Below, piece by piece: positions 25,966 to 34,083 of a DNA stretch of 64,000 nt (position 1 is the stretch's first letter; the number at the start of each line of letters is the position of its first letter). The notes below the pieces were generated by a model. That model saw only the letters and a program-made list of their open reading frames with translations, did no database searches and was not told the origin of the DNA. The position numbers were made by a program, and so were the translations under genes. The DNA is from Streptomonospora mangrovi. GTDB taxonomy: Bacteria; Actinomycetota; Actinomycetes; Streptosporangiales; Streptosporangiaceae. The stretch covers positions 97,295 to 161,294 of the forward strand of contig NZ_JAJAQC010000012.1 in assembly GCF_027604915.1 (NCBI RefSeq), in the 5' to 3' direction.

Positions 25966-27647
25966 GCCCCGCGCCCCGGCCCGGCGCGGGTGCGGGTGGC
26001 GCGGGCGGCGCCCCCGCACCCGGTGCGGGCTACCCGTGGGGGCACCTGCTGGGCCGCGGCCCGCGCTCCCCGCGCGCGGGTGAGCCCCGGTTCGCCGACA
26101 CCGCGCGGGCCAGCCTGGGGCAGAGCGCCGCGCGCACCTCGCGCGCCACGGCGGCGGCCGAGCAGCGCGCCGACCGCCGTGCTGGGCGCCGTGCCGAGCC
26201 CGACTGGGCGGGTCTGCGCCGCGCGGCCACCGCCGTGCGGGAGCGGGCGCTGGCCGACCTGGAGCGCCACCTCACCGAGTTCGAGAAGCGCGCCGAGGCG
26301 GCGGGCACCCGCGTGCACTGGGCGCGCGACGCGGCCGAGGCGGGCCGGATCGTGGCGCGTGTCGCGGCGGGCACCGGCGCCCGCGACGCGGTGCGGTCCT
26401 CCTCGGCCACGGCCGGGGAACTGCGGCTGGACGCCCACCTGCTGCGCGCCGGGATCACCGTCCACGAGACCGCCGTGGCCGACCTCATCGCGGGGCTGGC
26501 CCACGAACCGCCCGAGTCGGAGTCGCGCACGGTGCGCCGCCACGACCGGGCGGGCGCGCGGGCGGTCCTGGCGCGGCGGCTGCCGGGCGCGGCCACCGAC
26601 CTGCGGGCCGACCCGGGCGCGCTGGTGGCGGTGGCGCGCGAGTACCTGCGCGAGACCCTGCTGGAGGCCGGGACCGCCATCACCGGCGCCAACGCGCTGG
26701 TGGCCGAGACCGGCAGCGTGGTCGCGATGGAGACCGAGGGCAACGTGCGGATGGGCGCGGCGATGCCGCGCGCGCTGATCACGGTGGCCGGGATCGACAA
26801 GGTGGTGCCGGCGTGGGCCGACATCGCGGTGCTGGCGCGGGTGTGGGCGCGCTCGGCCACGGGGGCGGCGCAGGCGCCGGTGGTCTCGACCTGGACGGGG
26901 CCGGTCGAGGGCGACGGCCCTGACGAGGTGCATGTGGTGCTGGTCGACGCCGGGCGCAGCGCCACCCTGGGCGACCCGGTGGGTCGCCAGGCGCTGCGGT
27001 GCATCCAGTGCACGGCGTGCCTGGACGTGTGCCCGGTGTTCGAGCGCACGGGTGCGGCGCCTTATGGGTCGGTGCACGCCGGGCCGATCGGGGCGGCGCT
27101 GGCGCCGCAGTTGCGGGGCACCGCCTCGGCGCGGGAGGCGTCGCTGCCGTTCGCCTCGACCCTGTGCGGGGCGTGCGCCGAGGTGTGCCCGGTGGGGGTG
27201 GACATCCCCGAGATCCTGCTGGAGTTGCGGGCGCGGGTGGTTGATGAGCGCCGCGCCAACGCGGTGCCCACGCCCGAGGCGCTGGCCGCGCAGAGCGCGG
27301 AGTGGGTGATGGCCGAGGAGCGGCGGTTCGCGCGGGCGCAGCGGGCGGGGTCGCGGTGGGCGCGGCTGCTGGCGCGCTCGGGTCGGCTGCGCCGGCTCCC
27401 GGGGCTGCTGGGGCGCTGGACGGAGGCGCGCGACTTCCCGGTCCCGCCGGCGGAGTCCTTCCGCGCCTGGTGGGCGCGCCGCCGCCGGGCGCTCCTGCTG
27501 GGAGCGGCCATCCGCCCGCCCCGGGCTGGCCCCGGCGCCTCGGCACAGCGCCCGCCGGCGGAAAAGCCCACGGCACCGCCGAATCCGATGGAGGGCGGAC
27601 CGCCCCTCGCGGATCCCGGGGACGGCCGTGAGGGCGGGACGCCGTGA
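25962..27647 (+). CDS. lutB: lactate utilization protein B (iron-sulfur subunit)
   Basis: 561 aa from GTG 25962, which overlaps the lutA stop. The central LutB domain includes TAITGANALVAETGSVVAMETEGNVRM. Two ferredoxin-type clusters follow, with CIQCTACLDVCPVF near residue 347 and CGACAEVCPVGV near 404. The protein is longer than typical LutB (about 480 aa) because of an Ala/Arg-rich N-terminus and a Pro-rich C-terminal tail of about 60 residues. The last codons overlap an unusual ORF at 27644, which separates it from lutC. Confidence 0.88.
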   Translation: MSPAPRPGAGAGGAGGAPAPGAGYPWGHLLGRGPRSPRAGEPRFADTARASLGQSAARTSRATAAAEQRADRRAGRRAEPDWAGLRRAATAVRERALADLERHLTEFEKRAEAAGTRVHWARDAAEAGRIVARVAAGTGARDAVRSSSATAGELRLDAHLLRAGITVHETAVADLIAGLAHEPPESESRTVRRHDRAGARAVLARRLPGAATDLRADPGALVAVAREYLRETLLEAGTAITGANALVAETGSVVAMETEGNVRMGAAMPRALITVAGIDKVVPAWADIAVLARVWARSATGAAQAPVVSTWTGPVEGDGPDEVHVVLVDAGRSATLGDPVGRQALRCIQCTACLDVCPVFERTGAAPYGSVHAGPIGAALAPQLRGTASAREASLPFASTLCGACAEVCPVGVDIPEILLELRARVVDERRANAVPTPEALAAQSAEWVMAEERRFARAQRAGSRWARLLARSGRLRRLPGLLGRWTEARDFPVPPAESFRAWWARRRRALLLGAAIRPPRAGPGASAQRPPAEKPTAPPNPMEGGPPLADPGDGREGGTP

Positions 27648-28201
27648 CGGCCCGGGACCGCATGGGTGGCGGCGTATCGGGATTGCCGCGCGCCGGGGCC
27701 GCGCCTCAGGGCGGTTCATCGGGGGCGGGCCGGGGTGGCGGACCTGGCGAAACGGCCGATCGGAGCGCTGCGGGTGGTCGGCGAAGGCACGTCGAGCATT
27801 GGCCCGGCAGAACAGGGCCACAGCCGGCACAGTCCGTGCTCACCGCGCGCTTCGGTGCGGCGCGTACCGTACAGCGATCGGCGGCGCAGGATCCGGTGGC
27901 GCGCGCATCCGTGGGGCGGGCCGGTGGTGGCGCGGGCGACGGGACGGTCAGTCGAGTCCGGCTCCTGGGCGGTGGCCGGCGCGGTACGCCGGAAGGCAGG
28001 CCGAGGGGCGCTGGGTGGCGGCGGGACGGGCCGGGCGGAACGGCCGACCGCTGCGGCAGTGCGGGGTCGCAGGTGGAGACGGCTGATGGCGGCGGCGCGC
28101 TTCGGTACGGCAGGTATCGGACCGACAGCGAAGTACCGGCCGCCGGTGCGGCGGCCCGAACGGGGACGACCAGTGATGGGTGGGGGAGCGAGGCGGTGTG
28201 A
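27644..28201 (+). CDS. unexplained 185-codon ORF wedged between lutB and lutC
   Basis: It starts with GTG in a GTGA overlap with the lutB stop and ends with TGA in a TGATG overlap with the lutC ATG, exactly the geometry of translationally coupled operon genes. The product MTARDRMGGGVSGLPRAG... is Gly/Arg/Ala-rich, without hydrophobic segments or a known domain. Codon use is less biased than in its neighbours (AGA, GTA, TTG, TCA and GGA occur), which argues that it is young, transferred or not translated. Its first residues MTARDRM resemble the N-terminus expected of LutC, so an insertion into lutC's start followed by a new start is possible. GCGCGCTTCGGT occurs twice in it, at about 27847 and 28096. 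Confidence 0.35.
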   Translation: MTARDRMGGGVSGLPRAGAAPQGGSSGAGRGGGPGETADRSAAGGRRRHVEHWPGRTGPQPAQSVLTARFGAARTVQRSAAQDPVARASVGRAGGGAGDGTVSRVRLLGGGRRGTPEGRPRGAGWRRDGPGGTADRCGSAGSQVETADGGGALRYGRYRTDSEVPAAGAAARTGTTSDGWGSEAV

Positions 28202-28857
28202 TGGCTGACGGGCGTGACCCCGCGCGGGCGCAGATCCTGGCGCGGGTGCGGCGGGCTGCGGCCGCCGCACGGCCGACCGAGGCGCCGCCCGGCGCGGAGG
28301 CGGCCTGGTCGGCGGCCGGTGCCGAGGGCGGGGACCCGGTCGCGCTGTTCACCGACCGCCTGGCCCGGCACGGGATCGGCGTGCAGCACGTGACCGACCT
28401 GGACGACCTGCCGAGGGTGATCGCCTCCTCGCTGTGGGGCTACGGGGTGCGCCGGGTGGTGGTGCCGCGCGACCTGTCGTCCATCTGGCTGTCGGACCTC
28501 GACGGCGTGTGGGCCATGCGTGACGACCCGCCGCACGCGCCGCTGTCGGCACGGGCGATCGAAAGCGCCGGCGCCGCCGTCACGCGTTGCGCGCTGGCCG
28601 TGGCCGACACCGGCACCCTGGTCTTCGACGGCGGTATCGGCCAGGGCCGCCGCGCGCTGTCCCTGCTGCCCGCCCGCCACCTGTGCGTGGTGGAGTCGGG
28701 CCAGATCGTGGACACGATGGCCGCCGCCCTGGCCGAACTCGATCCGGCACGCCCCACCACCTGGCTGACCGGCCTGACCTCGACCACGGCCGTCGACGGG
28801 GTGGCGGTGGGCAGCGTGCACGGTCCGCAGCGCGTGGACGTGGTCATCGTCGGCTGA
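28201..28857 (+). CDS. lutC: lactate utilization protein C
   Basis: 218 aa, MADGRDPARAQILARVRRAAAAARP..., the usual LutC start with a helical DARAxILARVR-like segment, then the LUD domain: ALFTDRLARHGIGVQHV, VADTGTLVFDGGIGQGRRALSLLPARHLCVV and a C-terminal VHGPQRVDVVIVG. The third component of the LutABC lactate oxidation complex. Normally lutC follows lutB directly; here 554 bp intervene. The conserved SGPSxTxDIE loop is replaced by LTSTTAVDGVAVG. Confidence 0.88.
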   Translation: MADGRDPARAQILARVRRAAAAARPTEAPPGAEAAWSAAGAEGGDPVALFTDRLARHGIGVQHVTDLDDLPRVIASSLWGYGVRRVVVPRDLSSIWLSDLDGVWAMRDDPPHAPLSARAIESAGAAVTRCALAVADTGTLVFDGGIGQGRRALSLLPARHLCVVESGQIVDTMAAALAELDPARPTTWLTGLTSTTAVDGVAVGSVHGPQRVDVVIVG

Positions 28858-29281
28858 CCGAAAAGCGGCGCCAGGTCCGCCGCTGTCCGTATCCCCCGAC
28901 CCCTGTCCGAATCCTCCTCGAACGCCGCCGAATCCGCCGGGGAGCACGGCGAAAAGGGCGGCGTCCGCCCTCATGGCTCGGTGCGCGTCGAATGACGGAC
29001 GTGCTCGCCTGCCGGGCATGGGGACCGCGCGACGTCCCCGCCACGGGGAACGTCGCTGTCCGGGTGCCGGTGGGCGATGCGGCGCGTAGCCGTCGCGCGG
29101 GCCTTCCGGGCGGTGCGAGTGGCGCGGGGGCATCGATATACGCCAGGGGCGCCGTCGAGGCCGTCGTGTGCGTGCGGGTGCCGGGTCCCGTTGCTTGGTG
29201 TGCGTCGAATGTGGGACGTGTTCGCCTGCCAGGCATGGGGACCGCGCGCCGTCCCGCGACGGGAGCTGTCCCGCGGGTCGG
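28858..29281. other. lutC-NADAR gap with a duplicated segment
   Basis: About 420 bp between the convergent 3' ends of lutC and the NADAR gene. It carries a direct repeat (annotated separately) and no gene I can support. Open frames on both strands are present but Arg/Pro-rich. Confidence 0.5.
28985..29257. repeat. 55-bp direct repeat, two copies 217 bp apart
   Basis: GCGTCGAATG starts at 28985 and again at 29202. The following about 45 bp match with scattered changes (GGACGTG, TCGCCTGCC, GGCATGGGGACCGCGCG). On the minus strand both encode MPGRR-x-RP-x-FDAH, and about half of the differences within that stretch are synonymous third-position changes. Confidence 0.6.
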
Positions 29282-30424
29282 TCAGGGGGCGGGCGGGCCG
29301 GGGGGCCGGAGGCGGAGTTCGGCGCGGACCAGTTCGAGGAGGCGGCCCATCCAGTTGCGGCCCCGGCCGTCGGGGTCGTCCAGCCAGTACGGGGAGTCGG
29401 AGAAACCGGTGTAGCTGATGGGCGCCTCGCCGGTCGAGAGCAGCACCTCGGCGAGGTCGGGGTGCTGGGTGAACTTTGCGCGCAGCAGGTCCGCCATCAC
29501 GGCCAGGCGCACGGCCGGCCAGTCAGGGCGCCGACGCGCCCGGCCGCCGCGCTCCTGGGCCTCCCGGGTCGAGGGCGCCTCGCGCACGCGGGTCCGGTCG
29601 GCGGCCTGTGCCGTGGACAGCGCCCAGTAGGCGTGCTGGACCGAGGGGTAGACCTCGCCCTCGACGTCGATGGGCGCGGGGTAGTCGTTGCGCAGCGCGA
29701 ACGTGCCGAGCCGGTCGGGCCACCCGCTCGGGAACACCGTCTGGTTCAGGGTTACCGCCGGGGGCGGCGGCTGCGGCGGGTCGTCGGCGTGCTGGACGGC
29801 GCGCTGCCTCCGTTCGCGTTCGACCGCCTCCTCGGTCTGTGTGAAGTACTCGTGCGCCTCGCGGCGCAGTTCCTCGGTCGCCACCGGGCCGTCGCCGCCG
29901 AGCACCGTGCCGAGGTCGGCGGTGAGGATCCGCAGGGGCCGGTCCTGGGCGTCCATGTCGCCCAGCACGTAGACGCGCCGGTGCGGCGGTACGGCGAGGT
30001 AGGCGGCGCGCACCTCTTGGCGGCGCGCTTCGACGGGGTCGCGCAGGTAGTCGCGGATCGCCGCCCAGCAGCGGTCGGCGGCGGTGGGCCGGCCGGCGAG
30101 CGCCTCGATCCGGTCGGCGACGTCGAGCAGGAAGCCCTCGGGGGTGAGCGGTTCGGGGGCGCGTGACCGCCATCCCCGCTGCCCGGTGCCCCCGGCGGGG
30201 GAGTGGTCGGCGGCGGGGTCGGTGAGGGCGATCTCGCCGGACTCCAGCATGCGGCGCAGCCCCGCCAGGTCGGTGGAGCGGCCGCAGTGGATCGTGCCGT
30301 CGGCGAACGCCAGCAGGTCCTCCACGGCGTGGGTGCCGCCCGCCCGCCGCAGCCACACGTGGCACCAGGCGCCGTCGATCCGCTGACCGGCCACCGTGCG
30401 GTGGGTGGGGCTCCGCCATCTCAT
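29282..30424 (-). CDS. NADAR (YbiA-like) family protein with an N-terminal unknown domain
   Basis: 380 aa from ATG 30424 (MRWRSPTHRTVAGQRIDGAW). Residues about 1-220 form a conserved actinobacterial domain with LLAFADGTIHCG and YVLGDMDAQDRPLRIL, without a known activity. Residues about 235-380 are a NADAR domain: FALRNDYPAPIDVEGEVYPSVQHAYWAL, AVMADLLRAKFTQHPDLAEVLLSTG and a terminal DGRGRNWMGRLLELVR. Bacterial NADAR proteins include the riboflavin-pathway N-glycosidase YbiA and enzymes that remove ADP-ribose from guanine. A prior in-frame start at 30538 adds a Pro/Ala-rich leader and is unlikely. Confidence 0.8.
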   Translation of the reverse strand: MRWRSPTHRTVAGQRIDGAWCHVWLRRAGGTHAVEDLLAFADGTIHCGRSTDLAGLRRMLESGEIALTDPAADHSPAGGTGQRGWRSRAPEPLTPEGFLLDVADRIEALAGRPTAADRCWAAIRDYLRDPVEARRQEVRAAYLAVPPHRRVYVLGDMDAQDRPLRILTADLGTVLGGDGPVATEELRREAHEYFTQTEEAVERERRQRAVQHADDPPQPPPPAVTLNQTVFPSGWPDRLGTFALRNDYPAPIDVEGEVYPSVQHAYWALSTAQAADRTRVREAPSTREAQERGGRARRRPDWPAVRLAVMADLLRAKFTQHPDLAEVLLSTGEAPISYTGFSDSPYWLDDPDGRGRNWMGRLLELVRAELRLRPPGPPAP

Positions 30425-30525
30425 GGGCGCAGGGTACTGGGCGGGCCCCGGGTGGGCAGGCCCCGGTCCGGCGGCGAACCGCGCTGGGCGCGGCGCCTGC
30501 GGGGCGGCGGCACCGGGCGGGGGTA

Positions 30526-30566
30526 TTGCGGTGATCACGCAGTGCTGTTATGCATGATTCATGCAT
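30526..30566 (+). promoter_or_regulatory. marR promoter with overlapping palindromic operator
   Basis: TTGCGG (30526-30531), a 17-nt spacer and TATGCA (30549-30554), 6 nt before the ATG at 30561, give a leaderless promoter. ATGCATGA-T-TCATGCAT (30550-30566) is a 17-bp palindrome with 8-bp arms covering the -10 and the start codon, a likely autoregulatory MarR site. Confidence 0.6.
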
Positions 30567-31223
30567 GATGTCGATCGGCTCGCGAACCTGCTCGGTGCGA
30601 CGGCGCTCGCCGTCACGGACATGGCGCTGGCCGGGGCCACCGGCGCCGCCGGGGTGAGCGCGAGCGGCGCCGCGGCGCTGGTGGTGCTCACCGCCGCCCC
30701 GGGGATCAGCGTCACGGAGCTGGGGCGCCGGGTGGGGCTCTCCCAGCCCGCCGCCGCCCGGATGGTCGACTCGCTGGAGCGGCAAGGGCTGGCGGAGCGG
30801 CGCCCCGGTGTCGGGCGGCTGGTCGCGATCGTCTGCACGGCTGCGGGGGAGGCGACGGCGCGCCGGCTTCTCGCCGCGCGCGGTCGGCCGCTGAACGACG
30901 TGGTGTCGGTGCTCGACGCCGACGAGCAGGCAGCCCTTGCCGGACTCCTCGCCAAGCTGCTGCGGCGCCTCTACGGCGACGTCGGCGACCCGGACCTGCT
31001 GTGCCGCCTGTGCGACCGCGCCGCCTGCGTGCGCGACGCCGTATGCCCGGTCGGCCAGGCCGACCGCGAGGCTCAGGCGGCACGGCCCGCCGCCGAGCCG
31101 ACCGCCGAGGACGGCGCTAACGCCGGGGGAGGCGGGGACGGCGACACGCGGGGGAGTGGCCGCGAGGGGACGGCTCCCGGCGCTCCGCCTTCCGGCGGCG
31201 GTGGTGGGGAGGCCCCCTCATGA
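30561..31223 (+). CDS. MarR-family regulator with C-terminal Cys cluster
   Basis: 220 aa. The winged helix lies at residues about 30-115: SASGAAALVVLTAAPGISVTELGRRVGLSQPAAARMVDSLERQGLAERRPG. After the dimerisation helix, residues 150-170 read LCRLCDRAACVRDAVCPVGQA, with four Cys spaced C-x2-C-x4-C-x5-C, which could bind zinc or an Fe-S cluster or act as a thiol switch. A 50-residue Gly/Ala-rich tail follows. The ATG is covered by a palindrome, so it probably represses itself and the EamA transporter downstream. The ligand is unknown. Confidence 0.82.
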   Translation: MHDVDRLANLLGATALAVTDMALAGATGAAGVSASGAAALVVLTAAPGISVTELGRRVGLSQPAAARMVDSLERQGLAERRPGVGRLVAIVCTAAGEATARRLLAARGRPLNDVVSVLDADEQAALAGLLAKLLRRLYGDVGDPDLLCRLCDRAACVRDAVCPVGQADREAQAARPAAEPTAEDGANAGGGGDGDTRGSGREGTAPGAPPSGGGGGEAPS

Positions 31224-31378
31224 CGGCCCGCCGCGCGCGGCCGGTGCCCCGACCGCCCCTGGTGCGCACCGGACTCTACCCCTGGAGCACCGGCCCCTGC
31301 CGCCGGGATACCGGGCTGCGCCGCCGCCGTCCGGCGGGCCGCGGCACTCGCCGTGCCGGGGGCGGGGGTGAGTGCTGA
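31220..31378 (+). CDS. 52-aa Arg/Pro-rich ORF bridging marR and eamA
   Basis: It begins with ATG in an ATGA overlap with the marR stop and ends with TGA in a TGATG overlap with the eamA ATG. The product MTARRARPVPRPPLVRTG... is basic and Pro-rich, with no hydrophobic stretch and no recognised family. The exact overlaps suggest it may serve mainly to couple translation of marR and eamA. Open frames of this length are common in GC-rich DNA, so existence of the protein is unproven. Confidence 0.35.
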   Translation: MTARRARPVPRPPLVRTGLYPWSTGPCRRDTGLRRRRPAGRGTRRAGGGGEC

Positions 31379-32223
31379 TGGGTACCGTCCTCGCGCTGGC
31401 CTCGGCCTGCTGCTACGGCGTCGTGGACTTCGGCGGCGGCCTCCTGGCGCGGCGGGCGCACTTCGCCGCCGTGGCCCTGCTGGGGCAGGCGGGTGGGCTG
31501 CTTGCCGCGCTGGCCGCCGCGCCGCTGGTGCCGGGCGGTGCGCCCGGCCTGACCGATCTCGCCTGGGGCGCCCTCTCCGGTGTGGGCACCGGCGTGGGCA
31601 TGGTCTTCCTGTTCCGGGGGCTCACCCGCGGGGCGATGACCGTCGTTGTCCCCGTCTCGGCGGTGAGCGGAGTGGCGCTGCCCGTGCTCGTGGGGGTGCT
31701 GCTGCTGGGCGACCGGCCCACGGCGCTTGCCTGGGTCGGGATCGCGGCTGCCGCTCCCGCGCTGTGGCTGGTGGCGCGCCCGGGCGGCGGGGGCGGTCCG
31801 GTGGACTCCGCGCGGACGGCCGCCGCCGTGGACGCGCTGGTGGCCGGGGTGGGCGTGGCCGTGCAGTACGTGGCCCTGGCCCAGGCCGGGCCGGACGCGG
31901 GGATCTGGCCGGTGGCGGCCGGGCGGGTGACCGCCGTGCTGACCGTGCTGCCCCTGGTGCTGCCCGCGCTCTCGCGGTTGCGTATGAGCGCCCGCGACGC
32001 GCTCGCGGCGGGCGCGCTGGGGGTGGTCGCCGCCGTCGCCCTGGTCTTCTACCTGCTGGCGGCCCACGACGGGCTCATGGTGGTCGCCGTGGTCCTCGCC
32101 TCCTTCTACCCCGCGATCCCGGTGCTGCTGGGCGTCGCTGTGCTGCGCGAGCGCGTGGCACCCCCGCAGGTCGCCGGGCTCGTGGGCGCGGCGGCGGCGG
32201 TGGCCCTGCTGTCGACCGGGTGA
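31378..32223 (+). CDS. EamA-family (drug/metabolite transporter superfamily) membrane protein
   Basis: 281 aa from ATG 31378, with GGGGGTGA 6 nt upstream. Ten hydrophobic segments are arranged as two EamA repeats: the first contains ACCYGVVDFGGGLLARRA and ends LLLGDRPTALAWVGIAAAAPALWLVA, the second ends LRERVAPPQVAGLVGAAAAVALLSTG. These proteins move amino acids, nucleosides or drugs by proton exchange; the substrate cannot be read from sequence. Its place behind a MarR regulator suggests an efflux function induced by that regulator's ligand. Confidence 0.82.
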   Translation: MGTVLALASACCYGVVDFGGGLLARRAHFAAVALLGQAGGLLAALAAAPLVPGGAPGLTDLAWGALSGVGTGVGMVFLFRGLTRGAMTVVVPVSAVSGVALPVLVGVLLLGDRPTALAWVGIAAAAPALWLVARPGGGGGPVDSARTAAAVDALVAGVGVAVQYVALAQAGPDAGIWPVAAGRVTAVLTVLPLVLPALSRLRMSARDALAAGALGVVAAVALVFYLLAAHDGLMVVAVVLASFYPAIPVLLGVAVLRERVAPPQVAGLVGAAAAVALLSTG

Positions 32224-32305
32224 ACCACCCACCGCCGGGTGGCGCCCCAGCCCCCTGCCTCTGTTTGGGGGATCGGTCTGAACGCTCGATACTCCCGCCG
32301 CCGGC

Positions 32306-33727
32306 TTAGACGGCGCCTCGGCTGCGGCGGGCGGCGGGGCGGCTGCGGCGGCCGGCGCCGGCCAGGCCGCCGCGTTGGAAGGCTCTGACGAGTTCGCCGC
32401 CCAGGTTGACCCCGGCGCCCAGGGCCAGGCCGATGGCCACGGCCTCCGACAGGCTCAGCAGGCCCTCCACGGGCTGGTTGAGGGTGATCTCCAGCAGCCC
32501 CCGGTAGAGGACGCTGCCCGGCAGCAGCGGGGCGATCGCCGGAATTACGTAGGGCAGCACCGGCCGGTGGGTGCGCCGGGCCAGGGCGTGGCCGACCACG
32601 CCGACCGCCACCGCGCCGGCCACCGTGCCCAGGATCGGCGGCGCGTCCAGGAAGGCGCGCACACCGGCGTAGATCACCCAGATCATCACGCCCATGACGC
32701 CGATCCAGGGCAGCATGCGCGGCGGCACCGTCAGCGACACCGCGAAGGCCATGGCGATCCCCGCCGCGCCGATCAGCACCGGCAGCGCCACCGACGCGTC
32801 GGCGCCCGGCAGGTCCTCCAGGTTGACGTTGACGCCCAGCCGCACGGCGGTGTAGGCGACCGCGCCCACCCCGGAGATGATCGCGCCCAGGGTGAAGAAG
32901 ACCTCCAGCAGCCGCGCAGAGGAGGAGACGTAGCTGCCGGCGATGGCCTCCTGGAGGCTGGAGACCAGGGGGCGGCCCGGCAGCAGGGCCATGATGTTGC
33001 CGGTGATGACCGCGCCCGCCTGGAGGTTGAGGTCCATGCGGTCGCTGGCCCACAGCAGCGCCACCCCGATGCACGACGCCACCACGGTGGCCGCCGTCAT
33101 CTGGTAGAACTCCGCGACGCCGCGCCGCGCCAGGAACGCCGAGGCGCGGTCGCCCAGCACCGTCGCCAGGAACGCGGCGCCGGCCACCAGCAGTTGCCCG
33201 CCGACCATCAGGCTGGCGCTGGAGGCGATCAGCCCGAACCCGGTGACGATCAGCCAGTTGGGGTAGGGCGGGCGGGCGCGTTTGATGGCGCGCAGCCGGG
33301 CGATGGCGCCCTCCAGTTCCACGGCGCCCAGCGCCGCGTCCTGCACCAGGGTGTGCAGCTCGTTGACGCGGAAGTAGTCCAGTGTGCGGCGGCGCACCAC
33401 GCGCTCGCCGGTGATCGGGGGCTGGTCGCCGCCGGGGTGGGTCGACAGGGTGATGGCGGTGAAGGTCACCGACACCTCGGCGCGCGGAAGCTCGAAGGCC
33501 ACCGACAGGCTCAGCATCGACTCGCTGACCACCTCGGTGCTCTCACCGCTGGCCAGCAGCAGTTCGCCCACCCGCAGCACGAGGTCGAGCGCGCGCGGGT
33601 CGGGCAGCTCCACCGCCTCGTCGAAGAGGTCGGCGTGCATCTCCGACTCGCGCGCCGCCCTCCAGTCCCGCAGTCGGCTCAGCAGGTTGGCGTCGTTCAG
33701 CGGTGCGGGTCGCGGGTCCTGGGCCAT
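32306..33727 (-). CDS. ThrE-like threonine/serine exporter family protein
   Basis: 473 aa from ATG 33727, with GGAGGAGG about 15 nt upstream. The N-terminal cytosolic domain (DUF1212 type) has LRVGELLLASGESTEVVSESM and EVSVTFTAITLS. About ten membrane helices follow in two blocks, the second (DUF3815 type) including the IPAIAPLLPGSVLYRGLLE motif. Corynebacterial ThrE exports threonine and serine; this protein has the same single-chain layout. The C-terminus is Arg-rich. It converges with eamA. Confidence 0.82.
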   Translation of the reverse strand: MAQDPRPAPLNDANLLSRLRDWRAARESEMHADLFDEAVELPDPRALDLVLRVGELLLASGESTEVVSESMLSLSVAFELPRAEVSVTFTAITLSTHPGGDQPPITGERVVRRRTLDYFRVNELHTLVQDAALGAVELEGAIARLRAIKRARPPYPNWLIVTGFGLIASSASLMVGGQLLVAGAAFLATVLGDRASAFLARRGVAEFYQMTAATVVASCIGVALLWASDRMDLNLQAGAVITGNIMALLPGRPLVSSLQEAIAGSYVSSSARLLEVFFTLGAIISGVGAVAYTAVRLGVNVNLEDLPGADASVALPVLIGAAGIAMAFAVSLTVPPRMLPWIGVMGVMIWVIYAGVRAFLDAPPILGTVAGAVAVGVVGHALARRTHRPVLPYVIPAIAPLLPGSVLYRGLLEITLNQPVEGLLSLSEAVAIGLALGAGVNLGGELVRAFQRGGLAGAGRRSRPAARRSRGAV

Positions 33728-34083
33728 GGCCTGGGGTGGCCACCTCCTCCGTGGTGTGCGGGCCGGCGGATGCGCGGCCGCGGCGGTCTGGCCGCGGCCA
33801 CGCGTGAGACGCCCCGGTCGCGGCACCGGTTGGCGTTGGCGCGCCACGTCCACCGGTGAGGTCCGTCACCGGCCATCGTCGCAGGCCGGCCGCTGATTGG
33901 GCAGCAGCGCGGCGGTCCGAGTGGCGCCGGTGGAGGGCGGCCCCGCCCGTGGCCGCGACCGGGGCGCCGCCGGGCGGCGCCGGTCCCTCGACCGCTGAGC
34001 GTAGCCGGTCGGTCGCGGAGGCGACGGCGGCGGGGGACCGCCCGCCGCGCGCTCGGACGCGGCCGGCCCGGCCCGGGCGGCGG
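33728..34083. other. gap between ABC permease and exporter genes
   Basis: About 355 bp, GC-rich, with no supported gene. It must hold the exporter promoter on the minus strand. CGACCG and CGGTCG (about 33989-34013) form a small inverted repeat that could end the ABC operon. Confidence 0.45.

Noticed and set aside
27706..29133. Minus-strand frame of 475 codons across lutC and the lutB-lutC gap
   Set aside because: Most of it is antisense to lutC; only the MPGRR segments are noted as a repeat.
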